A DNA stretch of 46,917 nucleotides from Phycisphaerae bacterium (lineage in GTDB: Bacteria > Planctomycetota > Phycisphaerae > Tepidisphaerales > Tepidisphaeraceae). Every line of letters starts with the position of its first letter. Within the stretch, counting starts at the first letter, position 1. Of this stretch, positions 23,499 to 31,884 are shown in pieces. A model generated the notes under the pieces. The model did not search any database. It was not told the origin of the DNA and saw nothing but the letters and a program-made list of their open reading frames with translations. The stretch covers positions 1 to 46,917 of the forward strand of contig JAUJNJ010000017.1 of NCBI GenBank assembly GCA_030448225.1. Reading direction: 5' to 3'. Made by a program: the position numbers and the translations under genes.

Positions 23499-23985
23499 AT
23501 GCCCACGCTCACCTTCGAGACGATCGTGCCCGCCCCGCTCGGCCGCGTGTGGGCGTACCACGAGGACGTGCACCGCGGCTGCCCGAGCTGTCGCCGCCGG
23601 CGTCGCGGGTGCGATTGCGTCGGCCGACGTGCGTGCGTCGGGTCGCGCGTCGTCGCCCGCGCCCGGGGGCCGCTGGGGATGCCGGTGCGGATGGTGGCGA
23701 AGATCGTCGAACACCTGCCGCCGCACGCCACGCGGCGGCGGCGGCGGCGGCGGCGGCGAGGCCGCGCGGTTCGTCGACGAGCAGGAGTCGGGCCTGTTCG
23801 CCGCGTGGCGGCACGAGCACCTCTTCGAGCGGGTCGACGACGCGTCCACCCGCATGATCGACCGCGTCATCTACGGCGCGCCGCTCGGCCCGATCGGCCG
23901 CCTCGCCGACCGCCTCGTGATCCGCCGCCAGCTCGAGGCGATGTTCCGCCACCGCCACGGCGTGCTGCACCGCGTGTTCGGGTGA
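23499..23985 (+). CDS. SRPBCC (START-like) family protein, frameshifted
   Basis: The gene starts at ATG 23499 (MPTLTFETIVPAPLGRVWAYHEDVH), a typical polyketide-cyclase/SRPBCC opening in which a substrate-binding cavity is formed by a seven-strand sheet around a long helix. The continuation switches frame near 23580 (LPELSPPASRVRL), 23640 (GSRVVARARGPLGMPVRMVAKIVEHL) and 23745 and returns for the end RFVDEQESGLFAAWRHEHLFERVDD to MFRHRHGVLHRVFG (stop 23983-23985). Reassembled length is about 160 residues, normal for a cyclase/aromatase-like family member (COG4276 type). Ligand unknown. Sequence errors in a GC-rich area are likely. Confidence 0.65.
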
Positions 23986-24049
23986 ACCGCCCGCCTAACG
24001 CTCCCCGCGCCCGGCGGTATCGTCTGGCGGACCGCCAACCGGGAGCCGC

Positions 24050-26360
24050 ATGCACACGTCCCTCGTCCCCGCTCGCCCGTATCTGGTCGAAGAGAAGATT
24101 GAACGCCAAGACGCCAAGACGCCAAGGAAAGAAGAGAGAGTTGGGGGCGCATCGCTCGCCAACATTTTTCTCATCCTACCTTGGCGTCTTAGCGTCTTGG
24201 CGTTCATTCCTGATCTGCCTCGCACTCGCTGCACCCGTCGCGCACGCCGCCGACGCGCCACCGGCCGAAACCGCGGGCGACAAGATGCTGGCGGAATACT
24301 TCCGCGCCGAGACGGCCAAGCTCGCGGCCGCCAGCCTCGCCGATGTCAAGACGAAGCAGGACTGGACCGCCCGCCGCGACGAGTACCGGCGGCAACTGCG
24401 GGAAATGCTCGGCCTCGACCTGATGCCGGAGCGGACGGACCTGAAGGCGACGGTCACCGGCACCGTCGACCACGCCGAGTTCACCGTCGAGAAGCTCCAC
24501 TTCCAGTCCCGCCCCGGCCTGTACGTCACGGCCAACCTCTACCTCCCGAAGAACCGCGACGGCCGCGTGCCGGGGATCGTCTACGGGTGCGGCCACGGCA
24601 AGGTGGAAAAGGACGGGGTGATCTACGGCAACAAGGTCGCCTACCAGCACCACGGCATCTGGTTCGCCCGCCACGGCTACGCCTGCCTCGTGCTCGACAC
24701 GCTCCAACTCGGCGAGGTGGCCGGCGTGCACCACGGCACCCACAACCTCGACCAGTGGTGGTGGCTCAGCCGCGGCTACACGCCGGCGGGCGTCGAGGCG
24801 TGGAACTGCATCCGCGCGGTCGATTACCTGCAACGCGCCCGGAGGTCGACGGAGAACAAGATCGGCGTCACCGGCCGCAGCGGCGGCGCGCGTACTCGTG
24901 GTGGCTCGCCGCGCTCGACGAGCCGCGTGAAGGTCGCCGCCCCCGTCGCCGGCATCACCGACCTGCACAACCACGTCGTCGACGGCGCGGTCGAGGGGCA
25001 CTGCGACTGCATGTTCACCGTCAACACCTACGGCTGGGATTACCTGCAGGTCGCCGCCCTCGTCGCGCCGCGGCCGCTGCTGCTGGTGAACACCGACAAG
25101 GACAAGATCTTCCCGCTCGACGGCGTGATGCACGCACGCCGCCGTGCGCCGCGTGTACGACCTGCTGGGCGCGGGCCAGGAGTTCGGCCCGACGATCGGC
25201 GAGGGCGGCCACGTCGACACGCAGGAACTCCAGGTGGCCGCGTTCCGCTGGTTCGACCGCAAGCTCGCCGGGCTCGAAAACGCACGATCGAGAAGGCGGC
25301 CCTGAAGCTGTTCGAGCCGGAGCAGCTCAAGGTCTTCCCAGTCGGCCAATTGCCGGCGGACGCGATCAACGCGAAGGTGCAGGATACATTCGTTCCCGCC
25401 GTCGCCGGCCCGACGGTGCCGGAGACGATAGAAGCATGGGCCAGCGCTGCGCGACGGGTGGATGGCCGGCCTCCGCGAGAAGAGCTTCGCGCCTGGCCGG
25501 CCGAGCCGCCGGGCGCTGGACGTGAAGGAGGCGCGGACGGACGAGCACGGCGGCGCCACGCTGCGGACGTACGCGTACACGAGCGAGGACGACATCCGCC
25601 TGAGCCTCTACGTCCTGAGCACGCCCGGCGCGAAGAAGCCGGACGGCGGCATGAACGTCGAAGTGCTCGGCGAGGCGGACTGGGCGAACTTCACCGCCGC
25701 GCCGCGCCCGGTCTTCGCGCGCGCGCTGCCGAACGAGATGCCCGCGCCGGCGAAGTCGCCCGCCGACGCCGACGGGCGAAATGCCAACGCCGGCGACGCC
25801 GCCGCGCCCAAGCGCGGAACGCCGCCGCGCCGGACCGGCCGACCGCCGGCGGCAACCCGTTCCTGTCGACGCTCTTCACGATCGGCGGCACCACGGCGTT
25901 CGTCGTCCCCCGCGGCGTCGGCCCGACCGCGATCACCGCCGACGTGAAGGAACGCCGCCACGTCCTCCGCCGCCGCGCTGCTCGGCCGCACGCTCGAATC
26001 GACGCAGGTGGGACGTCCGCCGCGCCCTCCAGCGCTGCGCATGCTGCCGGCGGCGGCGAAGGAGCCACGCCTCCACCTCCGCGCCCGCGGCACGACGGCC
26101 GGCGTCGCGCTCTACGCCTCGCTCTTCGAACCGGTGGCAAGTCTCACGCTGACCGATCCCCCGCCACCCACGCCGACGGCCCGCACTTCCTGAACGTCCT
26201 GCGTGTCCTCGACCTCCCCAAGCCGCCGCCATGGCCGCTGAGCGGGTGCCGGTGCGGGTATGGTCGGACAAGCCCGACGCGTGGCGGTTCGCGACCGAGA
26301 CGGCCGGCACGTTGAAGTGGCCGGACGACCGGTTCCGCGCGGGACGAGAAAGTCGAGTGA
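24050..26360 (+). CDS. Alpha/beta-hydrolase (acetyl-xylan-esterase-like), frameshifted
   Basis: A two-domain secreted hydrolase of about 700 residues once frames are joined. A signal core FLICLALAAPVAHA (24208-24250) is followed by the esterase domain with GLYVTANLYLPKN, IVYGCGHGK, LVLDTLQLGEVAG, nucleophile motif GRSGG (about 24880), VAPRPLLLVNTDKDKIFPLDG (acid) and GEGGHVDTQEL (catalytic His, about 25200). A second region follows (KEARTDEHGGATLRTYAYTSEDDIRLSLYVL, NPFLSTLFTIGGTTAFVVPRGVGP, HFLNVLRVLDLP). About eight frame changes, the first near 24885 and 25140. The start codon is uncertain: ATG 24050 is separated from the signal core by an inverted repeat at 24101-24205. Likely removes ester groups from plant polysaccharides. 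Confidence 0.65.
24101..24205. repeat. CGCCAAGA inverted repeat inside the esterase 5-prime end
   Basis: The left arm GAACGCCAAGACGCCAAGAC plus GCCAAGG (24101-24127) and the right arm CCTTGGCGTCTTAGCGTCTT plus GGCGTTC (24179-24205) are 27 bp each, complementary at 26 positions, with a 51-base spacer. Confidence 0.8.
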
Positions 26361-26392
26361 GGCTCACGCGACCTGTGGTGGCGGCGCTTCTT

Positions 26393-26577
26393 CCTCTCCC
26401 GTACTCGGGGAGAGGGCACGGGTGAGGGCGGGAACCCAAGGATGAAGGATGAAGGCGGAAGGATGAAGAGGAGCCATAAAGTGATCCATCCCATCCTCCT
26501 GATTGATCCTTCATCCTTCCGCCTTCATCCTCGGTTCGGCCCTCATCTCTAACCTCTCCCCGAGTACGGGGAGAGGG
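26393..26577. repeat. Nested inverted repeat
   Basis: An outer pair CCTCTCCCGTACTCGGGGAG (from 26393) and CCTCTCCCCGAGTACGGGGA (from 26553), each itself palindromic, encloses an inner pair: GGATGAAGGATGAAGGCGGA (from about 26442) and the reversed form TCCTTCCGCCTTCATCC (about 26512-26530). The whole could fold into a cruciform of about 185 bases. Confidence 0.7.
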
Positions 26578-26640
26578 GACCAGACGCCCCGTCACCGGCG
26601 GCATTTTCGCGAGTGGTCGACGTCGGTCCGTCCGGCAAGT

Positions 26641-26734
26641 AGTTGCGACGCCTGCGTCGCGGCCGCGCGCAGCGGCGAATCGCGGGAAGAACTTGTGGCT
26701 GCGCCACAACCGCGACGCAGGCATCGCCTACGGG
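26641..26734 (+). repeat. 95-bp palindromic repeat, copy 1
   Basis: Starts AGTTGCGACGCCTGCGTCGC and ends CACAACCGCGACGCAGGCAT. The terminal halves are inverted copies of one another, and the unit recurs on the opposite strand at 20714-20809. Confidence 0.7.
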
Positions 26735-27012
26735 ACGAGCCGCGTCGTGCCCTCGGTGGCAGGTTGACGCGCGTGAGCGAGTGAACTCATCGCCGCGTCG
26801 CATCAGGGTGCTGGCGGTCTCGGTGTCGCTCGGGGGCGCCGTCCGCGTCAGGCGGCCGTCCACTCAACCTCAGCGCCGGGTCGATCGGCCATTGACCTTT
26901 TCATCTCATACCCGGCGACGAACGTCAACTGCAACATCAGAATAGACGTCCAGCCCGACAGTCCGACGAGCACGTACCGGGCATGGCTGCTCCGACTCGC
27001 CGTAACGATTTC

Positions 27013-27393
27013 TCACGATGTACCGATCCATCGGTGAAAGCAGCGCGTTAGCCACCAAAGGCCGCCTTTTCCGCCGTTTGCCACAAACGCCATGATGCCA
27101 ATGGCGACGGTAGCAAAGATGCACACGACGAAGAAGATCTTCATCGATGCATCTGCGGCCGTGTATTGAAGACACCGCCTTGCTACCAGAACGGTAGTGA
27201 TACATAGCAGGCTAAACGCGGCGTCTACGATATTCGCTCTTCCGACGACGTAGAGACGCCAGATGCCGCACAACAGGAGGGCAGCGACGTCTACGCATAA
27301 AAACGCGTAGATTAAGCCCTTGCAAGACGCGGAAGCACCGTCTCGTCGTCGCTCAGAATCGGGTCGCTGCCTGTGCGGAATTGAAGAGCTCAT
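27013..27393 (-). CDS. Three-helix membrane protein in FRG operon
   Basis: A 126-residue protein from ATG 27393. After a 25-residue basic, serine-rich N-terminus come three hydrophobic helices: GLIYAFLCVDVAALLLCGIW, IVDAAFSLLCITTVLVA, and KIFFVVCIFATVAIGIMAFV, ending in WWLTRCFHRWIGTS. Cysteines lie in or near each helix. No family is recognised. GC content is visibly lower than in the surrounding genes. It starts 2 bases after the stop codon of the upstream 88-residue gene, itself coupled to an FRG-domain gene, so all three are probably one transcript. A membrane partner next to an FRG protein would be consistent with a membrane effector or sensor, but this is inference. Confidence 0.6.
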   Translation of the reverse strand: MSSSIPHRQRPDSERRRDGASASCKGLIYAFLCVDVAALLLCGIWRLYVVGRANIVDAAFSLLCITTVLVARRCLQYTAADASMKIFFVVCIFATVAIGIMAFVANGGKGGLWWLTRCFHRWIGTS

Positions 27394-27395
27394 CG

Positions 27396-27662
27396 TTAGT
27401 CTTGGCGTACGTGAAGACGTCGGACGTTGGGGCAATGACACGGCGGTGGTTTCAAACGAGAACCCGCACGGATCGAAGTCGGTGGGATTCCAAAAAGCGT
27501 CACGATCTGCTGATCGATCATTCGCACGCCTTCGGCAATGCGGCGGTACGCCCGGGATGCATCTAAGCCGTTCTGGCAAAGTTGCTGGGGATGGCGTCGG
27601 CGGCGCTCCCGACGTCCGTTCGCGTCGAACGCGGCGTCCAGTTCCTCGTTTACCGACTTCAT
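27396..27662 (-). CDS. Small protein coupled to FRG-domain gene
   Basis: An 88-residue protein from ATG 27662. On the minus strand AGGAGG lies 8 bases before the ATG, a very strong ribosome site, and the ATG overlaps the FRG stop as ATGA. The first 60 residues are charged and helical (MKSVNEELDAAFDANG, then an Arg-rich stretch and RRIAEGVRMIDQQIVTLFGIPP); the C-terminus is Pro/Cys/His-rich (PPCHCPNVRRLHVRQD) and could hold a metal or reflect a frame slip. No family recognised. The strong ribosome site and coupling argue that it is real. Confidence 0.6.
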   Translation of the reverse strand: MKSVNEELDAAFDANGRRERRRRHPQQLCQNGLDASRAYRRIAEGVRMIDQQIVTLFGIPPTSIRAGSRLKPPPCHCPNVRRLHVRQD

Positions 27663-28627
27663 CCCCGGCTCCTCCTAAAAGCCATCGGGCCGCGGCGTGG
27701 GCTTGAGGCGAACAGGATCGGACGACGGCACGAGATCGCTGCCGCCCGCTCACCGGCCGCCTGGGTGATCCTGCACGTCCGACCCGCGCGGCGCGGCGCG
27801 CCGGGCTCGGCGTGGTCTTCTTGCGGCGGGGGCGCGGCGTCGACGCGCACTTGGGAGGTGTAGTAGCGGCGGAGCCAGAGGCTCAGGCCGTCGAGGCCGG
27901 GGAAGAGGACGCGTTCGGTGACGTTCGCTTGGTCGAGCTTGTCGCGGACCTCCCCGCTGGGTTCCGCCGGGATGATCAGGTGGTAGAGGTCGGGGTTGGT
28001 TTCCAGCCACTCGTCGAGGCGGGCGGTGGGGCTGCTCATCAGCGAGAAGGCGAACTGATTCACGATCCGGTGGTCGATGCTCGGCGGCTCGAGGAACACG
28101 ACGAACAGGCGCGCCGCCGAGCGCGTCGAGCGCGGCAGCGCGTCGGCGGCCTCGTCGAGCATGTCGGCGGTGAAGACGCCGGCCGACTCGCGGGCGAGGA
28201 TGTCCTTCAGCACGTCGGGCAGGCGGTTGTTGGCCTGCACGTAATCGACGCACCAGACGACGGCGTCGCGGTCGTAGACCGACATGTCCTGCGTCGCGAA
28301 GTGCAGCGCGACCAGCGGCGAGTACGTCCAGTCGAGCAGGCGGGTGGGCAGGCCGTGGTGCTGGGCGAGCGCCAGCCAGTTCCAGACCGAGTCGCCCTGG
28401 AAGAAGTCGACGTCGCGCCGCGCGTACTTGCGGAACGAGCGGAGCACGAACGGCTCGGTCTGGCCGTAGTTCTCGCCGAGGCGGGCGAGGCTCGTGACGA
28501 GGTCGTTGCCGACGTCGGCCATCCCGCGGAACGCGTACGTCGAGCGGTGCCGCCCGAGCGACGCCTGCCACGACCCGGCGAAGAGCCGCTCCTGAAGCTC
28601 GTTCCAACTCGCGACGCGGGTGTCCAT
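27659..28627 (-). CDS. FRG-domain protein
   Basis: A 322-residue protein from ATG 28627. The defining FRG motif is seen as TYAFRGMADV (F33-R34-G35), followed by LVTSLAR, RSFRKYA, and LALAQHHGLPTRLLDWTYSPLVALHFAT (about 85-113), the second hallmark of the family. The central part ends with a typical RVLFPGLDGLSLWLRRYYT. The last 70 residues are Pro/Arg/Ala-rich and less conserved-looking; a frame change after RRYYTSQV cannot be excluded. FRG proteins are of unknown biochemistry but occur often in phage-defence neighbourhoods. It leads a three-gene unit, its stop overlapping the next start by 4 bases. Confidence 0.85.
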   Translation of the reverse strand: MDTRVASWNELQERLFAGSWQASLGRHRSTYAFRGMADVGNDLVTSLARLGENYGQTEPFVLRSFRKYARRDVDFFQGDSVWNWLALAQHHGLPTRLLDWTYSPLVALHFATQDMSVYDRDAVVWCVDYVQANNRLPDVLKDILARESAGVFTADMLDEAADALPRSTRSAARLFVVFLEPPSIDHRIVNQFAFSLMSSPTARLDEWLETNPDLYHLIIPAEPSGEVRDKLDQANVTERVLFPGLDGLSLWLRRYYTSQVRVDAAPPPQEDHAEPGAPRRAGRTCRITQAAGERAAAISCRRPILFASSPRRGPMAFRRSRG

Positions 28628-28630
28628 GTG

Positions 28631-28767
28631 AGCAGTTGCTAGTTGCTAGTGGTCAGTTGCTAGTGAGGAGTCAGGAGTCAGGGGCCAGTGGTCGGTCGGT
28701 CTGGGCCGGTTGTGGCGACGCCGGTCCTCTTCTACAACTAGCAACGAGCAACTGACAACTAGCAACT
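28631..28767. repeat. AGTTGCTAGT inverted repeat
   Basis: The left arm has AGTTGCTAGTTGCTAGTGGT followed by CAGTTGCTAGT (28634-28664). The right arm (28735-28767) has the complement CAACTAGCAACGAGCAACTG and ACAACTAGCAACT. It spans the gap between the divergent FRG and DinB genes; the right arm ends 15 bases before the DinB start. Confidence 0.75.
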
Positions 28768-28782
28768 ACCCAAGGAGCGACC

Positions 28783-29277
28783 GTGGCCGACGAGACGATG
28801 TTGATGCTGGCGGACGAGGTGCGGGGCAAGACGCTGCGGATCCTGGAGACCGTGAGCGACGACGAGGCGCGGTTCACCGGGCCCGGGCTGAACAACTCGA
28901 TCCTGTGGCACGCGGGGCACTCGGTCATGGTCGTCGAGCACCTCGGCCTCGTCCCCGCCACCGGCAAGCCCGCCGGCTACCCGCAGGGGTGGTACGAGAA
29001 GTTCGCCTGGAAGAGCGAGCCGGCGCAGGTGACCGAGTGGCCGTCGCTGGCGGCGGTGCGGGAGCAACTGATCGCGCAGCACGCGCGCCTGCGCGACGTG
29101 CTCGGCGGCCTCACGCCGGACCGGCTCGCCGCCGTCCCCGACCCGGCCAAGGGGCGCACGCTCCGCTACAGCATCCTCCACGGCCTGCACGACGAGGCGG
29201 GCCACCAGGGGGAGATGTATTTATTGCGAAAGTTGTACAAGCGGCAGAACGCGCAGGCGACGGGCACCGGGTCCTGA
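28783..29277 (+). CDS. DinB-family protein
   Basis: A 164-residue four-helix-bundle protein from GTG 28783, with AAGGAG upstream. The family metal site is represented by H43/H46 (NNSILWHAGHSVMVVEHL) and by H136/H141 (LHDEAGHQGEMYLLRKL). DinB/DfsB proteins bind a divalent metal through three His and include mycothiol- or bacillithiol-dependent transferases; planctomycetes have many members with unknown substrates. Length is normal. It stands alone on the plus strand, divergent from the FRG operon. Confidence 0.85.
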   Translation: MADETMLMLADEVRGKTLRILETVSDDEARFTGPGLNNSILWHAGHSVMVVEHLGLVPATGKPAGYPQGWYEKFAWKSEPAQVTEWPSLAAVREQLIAQHARLRDVLGGLTPDRLAAVPDPAKGRTLRYSILHGLHDEAGHQGEMYLLRKLYKRQNAQATGTGS

Positions 29278-29402
29278 ACGCCCGCGGCGGGCATGTCGTT
29301 TAACTGGGACGCGAGCGCCTCCGGGATGACCGAAATCGGACCGCGGCGACCGCGGCAGCCGGCGACGCCGAAGCACTGCGCGTGGCCGGACCGGCATCGC
29401 GC

Positions 29403-30713
29403 TCACGCGCGGACGATGTGGTCGCGCCGGCCGACGACGTTCTGCAGCGCGTTGCGGGTGTCGACGATCAGCTTGGCGTGGTCGGCCACCTGCTGCCAGT
29501 CGTAGGCCTTGTGGTGGGTGGAGATCAGCACGCAGTCGTAGCTCGCCAGCGCGTCCGGGGTGAGCGTGATGCTCCGCATCTGCAAATCGTACCGCCGCAT
29601 CTTGTGCGTGGCGGGGACGTGGGGGTCGTGGTAGTCGACGTGGGCGCCGAGGTCTTCCAGCTTCTCGATCAGTTCGAAGCTCGGGCTCTCGCGCACGTCG
29701 TCGACGTCGGGCTTGTAGGCGAGCCCCAGCACGAGCACGCGGCTGCCCTTCACCGGCTTGCCGCGGTCGTTGAGCGCGAGGGTGACGCGGTCGACGACGT
29801 ACCGCGGCATCTGGTGGTTGATCTCGCCGGCCAGCTCGATGAACCGCGTCGGCAGGCCGACCTCGCGCGCCTTCCACGTCAGGTAGAACGGGTCGATCGG
29901 AATGCAGTGCCCGCCGAGCCCCGGGCCCGGGTAGAACGCCTGGAACCCGAACGGCTTGGTCGCCGCCGCGGCGATCACCTCCCACACGTCGATGCCCATC
30001 GCGGTCAGCACGATCTTCATCTCGTTCACCAGCGCGATGTTCACCGCGCGGTAGATGTTCTCCAGCAGCTTGGCCGCCTCGGCCACCTCGGCGCTGCTGA
30101 CCGGGATCACGTGCCGGATCGCCTTGCGGTAGATCGCGACGGCCACCTCGCCGCTGGCGGCGTCGATCCCCCCGACGAGCTTGGGGATCGACTGCGTGTT
30201 GAAGTCCTTGCGGCCCGGGTCCTCGCGCTCGGGCGAGTAGGCGACGAAGAAGTCGACGCCGCACGTCATGCCGCGCGCCTCGAAGCGCGGCAGCATGATC
30301 TCGCGCGTCGTGCGCGGGTAGGTCGTCGACTCCAGCACGATCAGCTGCCCCTTGCGCAGCGTCTTGGCGATGTCGTCGGCGGTGCGCTCGACGTACGACA
30401 GGTCGGGCTCGAGGTGCTTGCCGAGCGGCGTGGGGACGCAGCTGATCACCACGTCGGCCTCGCCGAGGCGGCCGAAGTCGTCGGTCGCGTCGAACTGCCC
30501 GGTCCGCACGAGGTTGGCGGCCAGGTCCGGGCCGAGGTGCTTGAGGTAGTTCTCGCCGCGCTTCAGCGCGTCGATCTTGGCCGGGTCGATGTCGAACCCG
30601 ACGACCGGGAATCCCGCGCGGTGGAACGCCGCCAGCAGCGGCAGCCCGACGTACCCCAGGCCGATCACGCCCACGACGGCCGTGCCGTTGTCGATTTTGG
30701 ATTGAAGTGTCAC
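29403..30713 (-). CDS. UDP-N-acetyl sugar 6-dehydrogenase (WbpA/WecC type)
   Basis: A 436-residue NAD-dependent enzyme that oxidises the C6 alcohol of a UDP-sugar to the uronic acid for envelope or capsule polysaccharides. GTG 30713 gives the normal start 14 residues before the Rossmann motif GLGYVG (18-23). Further signs: SCVPTPLGKHLEPDLSYV, ESTTYPRTTREIMLP, AYSPEREDPG, a central dimer helix (SSAEVAEAAKLLENIYRAVNIALVNEMK), and the catalytic loop PGPGLGGHCIPIDPFYLTW with Cys270; VLGLAYKPDVDDVRESPS marks the C-terminal UDP-binding domain. The GGHCIPIDPFYL form fits N-acetylglucosamine or N-acetylmannosamine dehydrogenases better than UDP-glucose dehydrogenase. Longer upstream in-frame extension is rejected as low complexity. 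Confidence 0.92.
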   Translation of the reverse strand: MTLQSKIDNGTAVVGVIGLGYVGLPLLAAFHRAGFPVVGFDIDPAKIDALKRGENYLKHLGPDLAANLVRTGQFDATDDFGRLGEADVVISCVPTPLGKHLEPDLSYVERTADDIAKTLRKGQLIVLESTTYPRTTREIMLPRFEARGMTCGVDFFVAYSPEREDPGRKDFNTQSIPKLVGGIDAASGEVAVAIYRKAIRHVIPVSSAEVAEAAKLLENIYRAVNIALVNEMKIVLTAMGIDVWEVIAAAATKPFGFQAFYPGPGLGGHCIPIDPFYLTWKAREVGLPTRFIELAGEINHQMPRYVVDRVTLALNDRGKPVKGSRVLVLGLAYKPDVDDVRESPSFELIEKLEDLGAHVDYHDPHVPATHKMRRYDLQMRSITLTPDALASYDCVLISTHHKAYDWQQVADHAKLIVDTRNALQNVVGRRDHIVRA

Positions 30714-30976
30714 GCGCGCGGCAGGATAGCGGGCGGCGGGCGGCGGGACAACGGCGGGGAGGAGTGGGGAGTTGAAGAGTTGAACAGTGGTGGCGTGGTC
30801 GGGTGGTGGGGTCGCGGCGGAGGGATCGGGACGCCCGCGGGCGCTTCGCGGTCGTCGGGTCATCCCCGGCGGCACGCGCGGCGGACTTTTTGATTTGCGG
30901 CGGGCTTTATTGGACTGTTGACGGGAAATCGTTGCGCGGGCTTGACCGGCGGCCGGGAAGTATCGATGTCGGTAGG

Positions 30977-31597
30977 GTGTCCCCGCACTCGCGCCATTCC
31001 TGCGACCGCCCCACCACCGCCGCCGCCGGCCGACGCCCGCGGCACGCGCGGGCGTTCAGCCTCGTCGAGCTGGTGATGGTCGTCGTGCTGATCGGGATCA
31101 TCGCGGCGATCGCCGCCACGCGGATGATCCGGATCTCGACGTCGTCGGCCGAGGCGTCGATGAGCAGCAACCTTAACCTCATGCAGCGGGCGATCGATTT
31201 GTACGCGCAGGAGCACGCGGGCCGTTACCCGCACCCGGATCTGATCGAGCAGCAGCTCACGCAGTACACCGACGCCGCCGGCACCGTCTCGCCGGCGCGG
31301 GAGGCGCCGTACGTGCTCGGGCCCTACCTGAGCCGGATCCCCCGCGTGCCGGCCGGCCCGCAGAAGGGGTCGAGCCGCATCGGCGAGGCGCCCGAGACCG
31401 GCGTTGGCTGGCTCTACGAGGCGGCGAAGGGCGAGATCGCCGCCAACACGGTGATCACCGCCGACGCCCCGCCCATCAACACCACCGTCGCGACGACGAC
31501 GACGACGACCACCACCACTACCGACTCGGAGTCGACCGACTCGGGCACCTCCCTCACCGACACGGTCACCGACACCACCCAATCGCTCCTCGATTGA
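30977..31597 (+). CDS. Type II secretion/type IV pilin-like protein
   Basis: A 206-residue protein read from GTG 30977. A 26-residue basic leader ends in RHARA, followed by FSLVELVMVVVLIGIIAAIAA, the prepilin signature with Phe at +1 and Glu at +5, cut and methylated by a prepilin peptidase. The body (SNLNLMQRAIDLYAQEHAGRYPHPDLIEQQLTQYTDAAGTV) is of the GspG-like pseudopilin type, without the disulfide. The C-terminus is a Thr/Ser/Asp-rich tail containing ten consecutive Thr. No secretion-machine genes are nearby, as usual for scattered planctomycete pseudopilins. The start is uncertain: the ATG at 30966 is out of frame. Confidence 0.8.
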   Translation: MSPHSRHSCDRPTTAAAGRRPRHARAFSLVELVMVVVLIGIIAAIAATRMIRISTSSAEASMSSNLNLMQRAIDLYAQEHAGRYPHPDLIEQQLTQYTDAAGTVSPAREAPYVLGPYLSRIPRVPAGPQKGSSRIGEAPETGVGWLYEAAKGEIAANTVITADAPPINTTVATTTTTTTTTTDSESTDSGTSLTDTVTDTTQSLLD

Positions 31598-31661
31598 GCG
31601 ACACGTCACCGATCCGGCAAGACCTCCGCATCCGCTTTGAGAGCCGATCGGAATGACCCGG

Positions 31662-31744
31662 AACGGGCCCTGCGGGCCTGCGGCGAAACGGGGAGCGTCG
31701 GGTGATTCGGATCGGCTTTTAGCCGCAGGCCCGAAGGGCCCGTT
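31662..31744. repeat. CGGGCCCTGCGGGCC inverted repeat
   Basis: Arms 31662-31684 (AACGGGCCCTGCGGGCCTGC, GGC) and 31722-31744 (GCCGCAGGCCCGAAGGGCCC, GTT) are complementary over 23 bp with two mismatches, around a 37-base loop. A single-arm copy is at 21520-21549. It may double as a terminator for the pilin-like gene. Confidence 0.75.
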
Positions 31745-31857
31745 GCCGTGATGCAGGCAGGTCCGGCGCACGTCAACGCTCCCTCCCTCGCCTCGCCCCG
31801 TTTCGCCCCGGCGCGACGACCGCGGCCTTTGCAATCCCGCGCCGGCCGCCTAAAGTA

Positions 31858-31879
31858 GTGCCGCCCGTTCGGCGGGCAC
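31858..31879 (+). promoter_or_regulatory. Hairpin just upstream of nuoA
   Basis: GTGCCGCC / GGCGGGCAC with a short CGTTC loop and one bulge ends 5 bases before the nuoA ATG. No Shine-Dalgarno is visible, so the hairpin occupies the expected ribosome-site region and may influence translation. Confidence 0.35.
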
Positions 31880-31884
31880 CACTT

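Larger units (their letters stand above)
26361..27012. other. Gene-free stretch holding two repeat elements
   Basis: No gene is supported in these 650 bases. It contains the nested palindrome at 26393-26577 and copy 1 of the 95-bp repeat at 26641-26734. From about 26900 the base composition drops toward the neighbouring lower-GC operon. Minus-strand frames here are shadows. Confidence 0.5.

Noticed and set aside
27037..27050. GTTAGCCACC as an attC end
   Set aside because: It lies inside the coding end of the membrane protein and lacks the core boxes and spacing.
27659..28627. FRG operon as a toxin-antitoxin pair
   Set aside because: The order and a third membrane gene do not fit known FRG modules, and no antitoxin-like DNA-binding domain is visible; left as a hypothesis-free unit.
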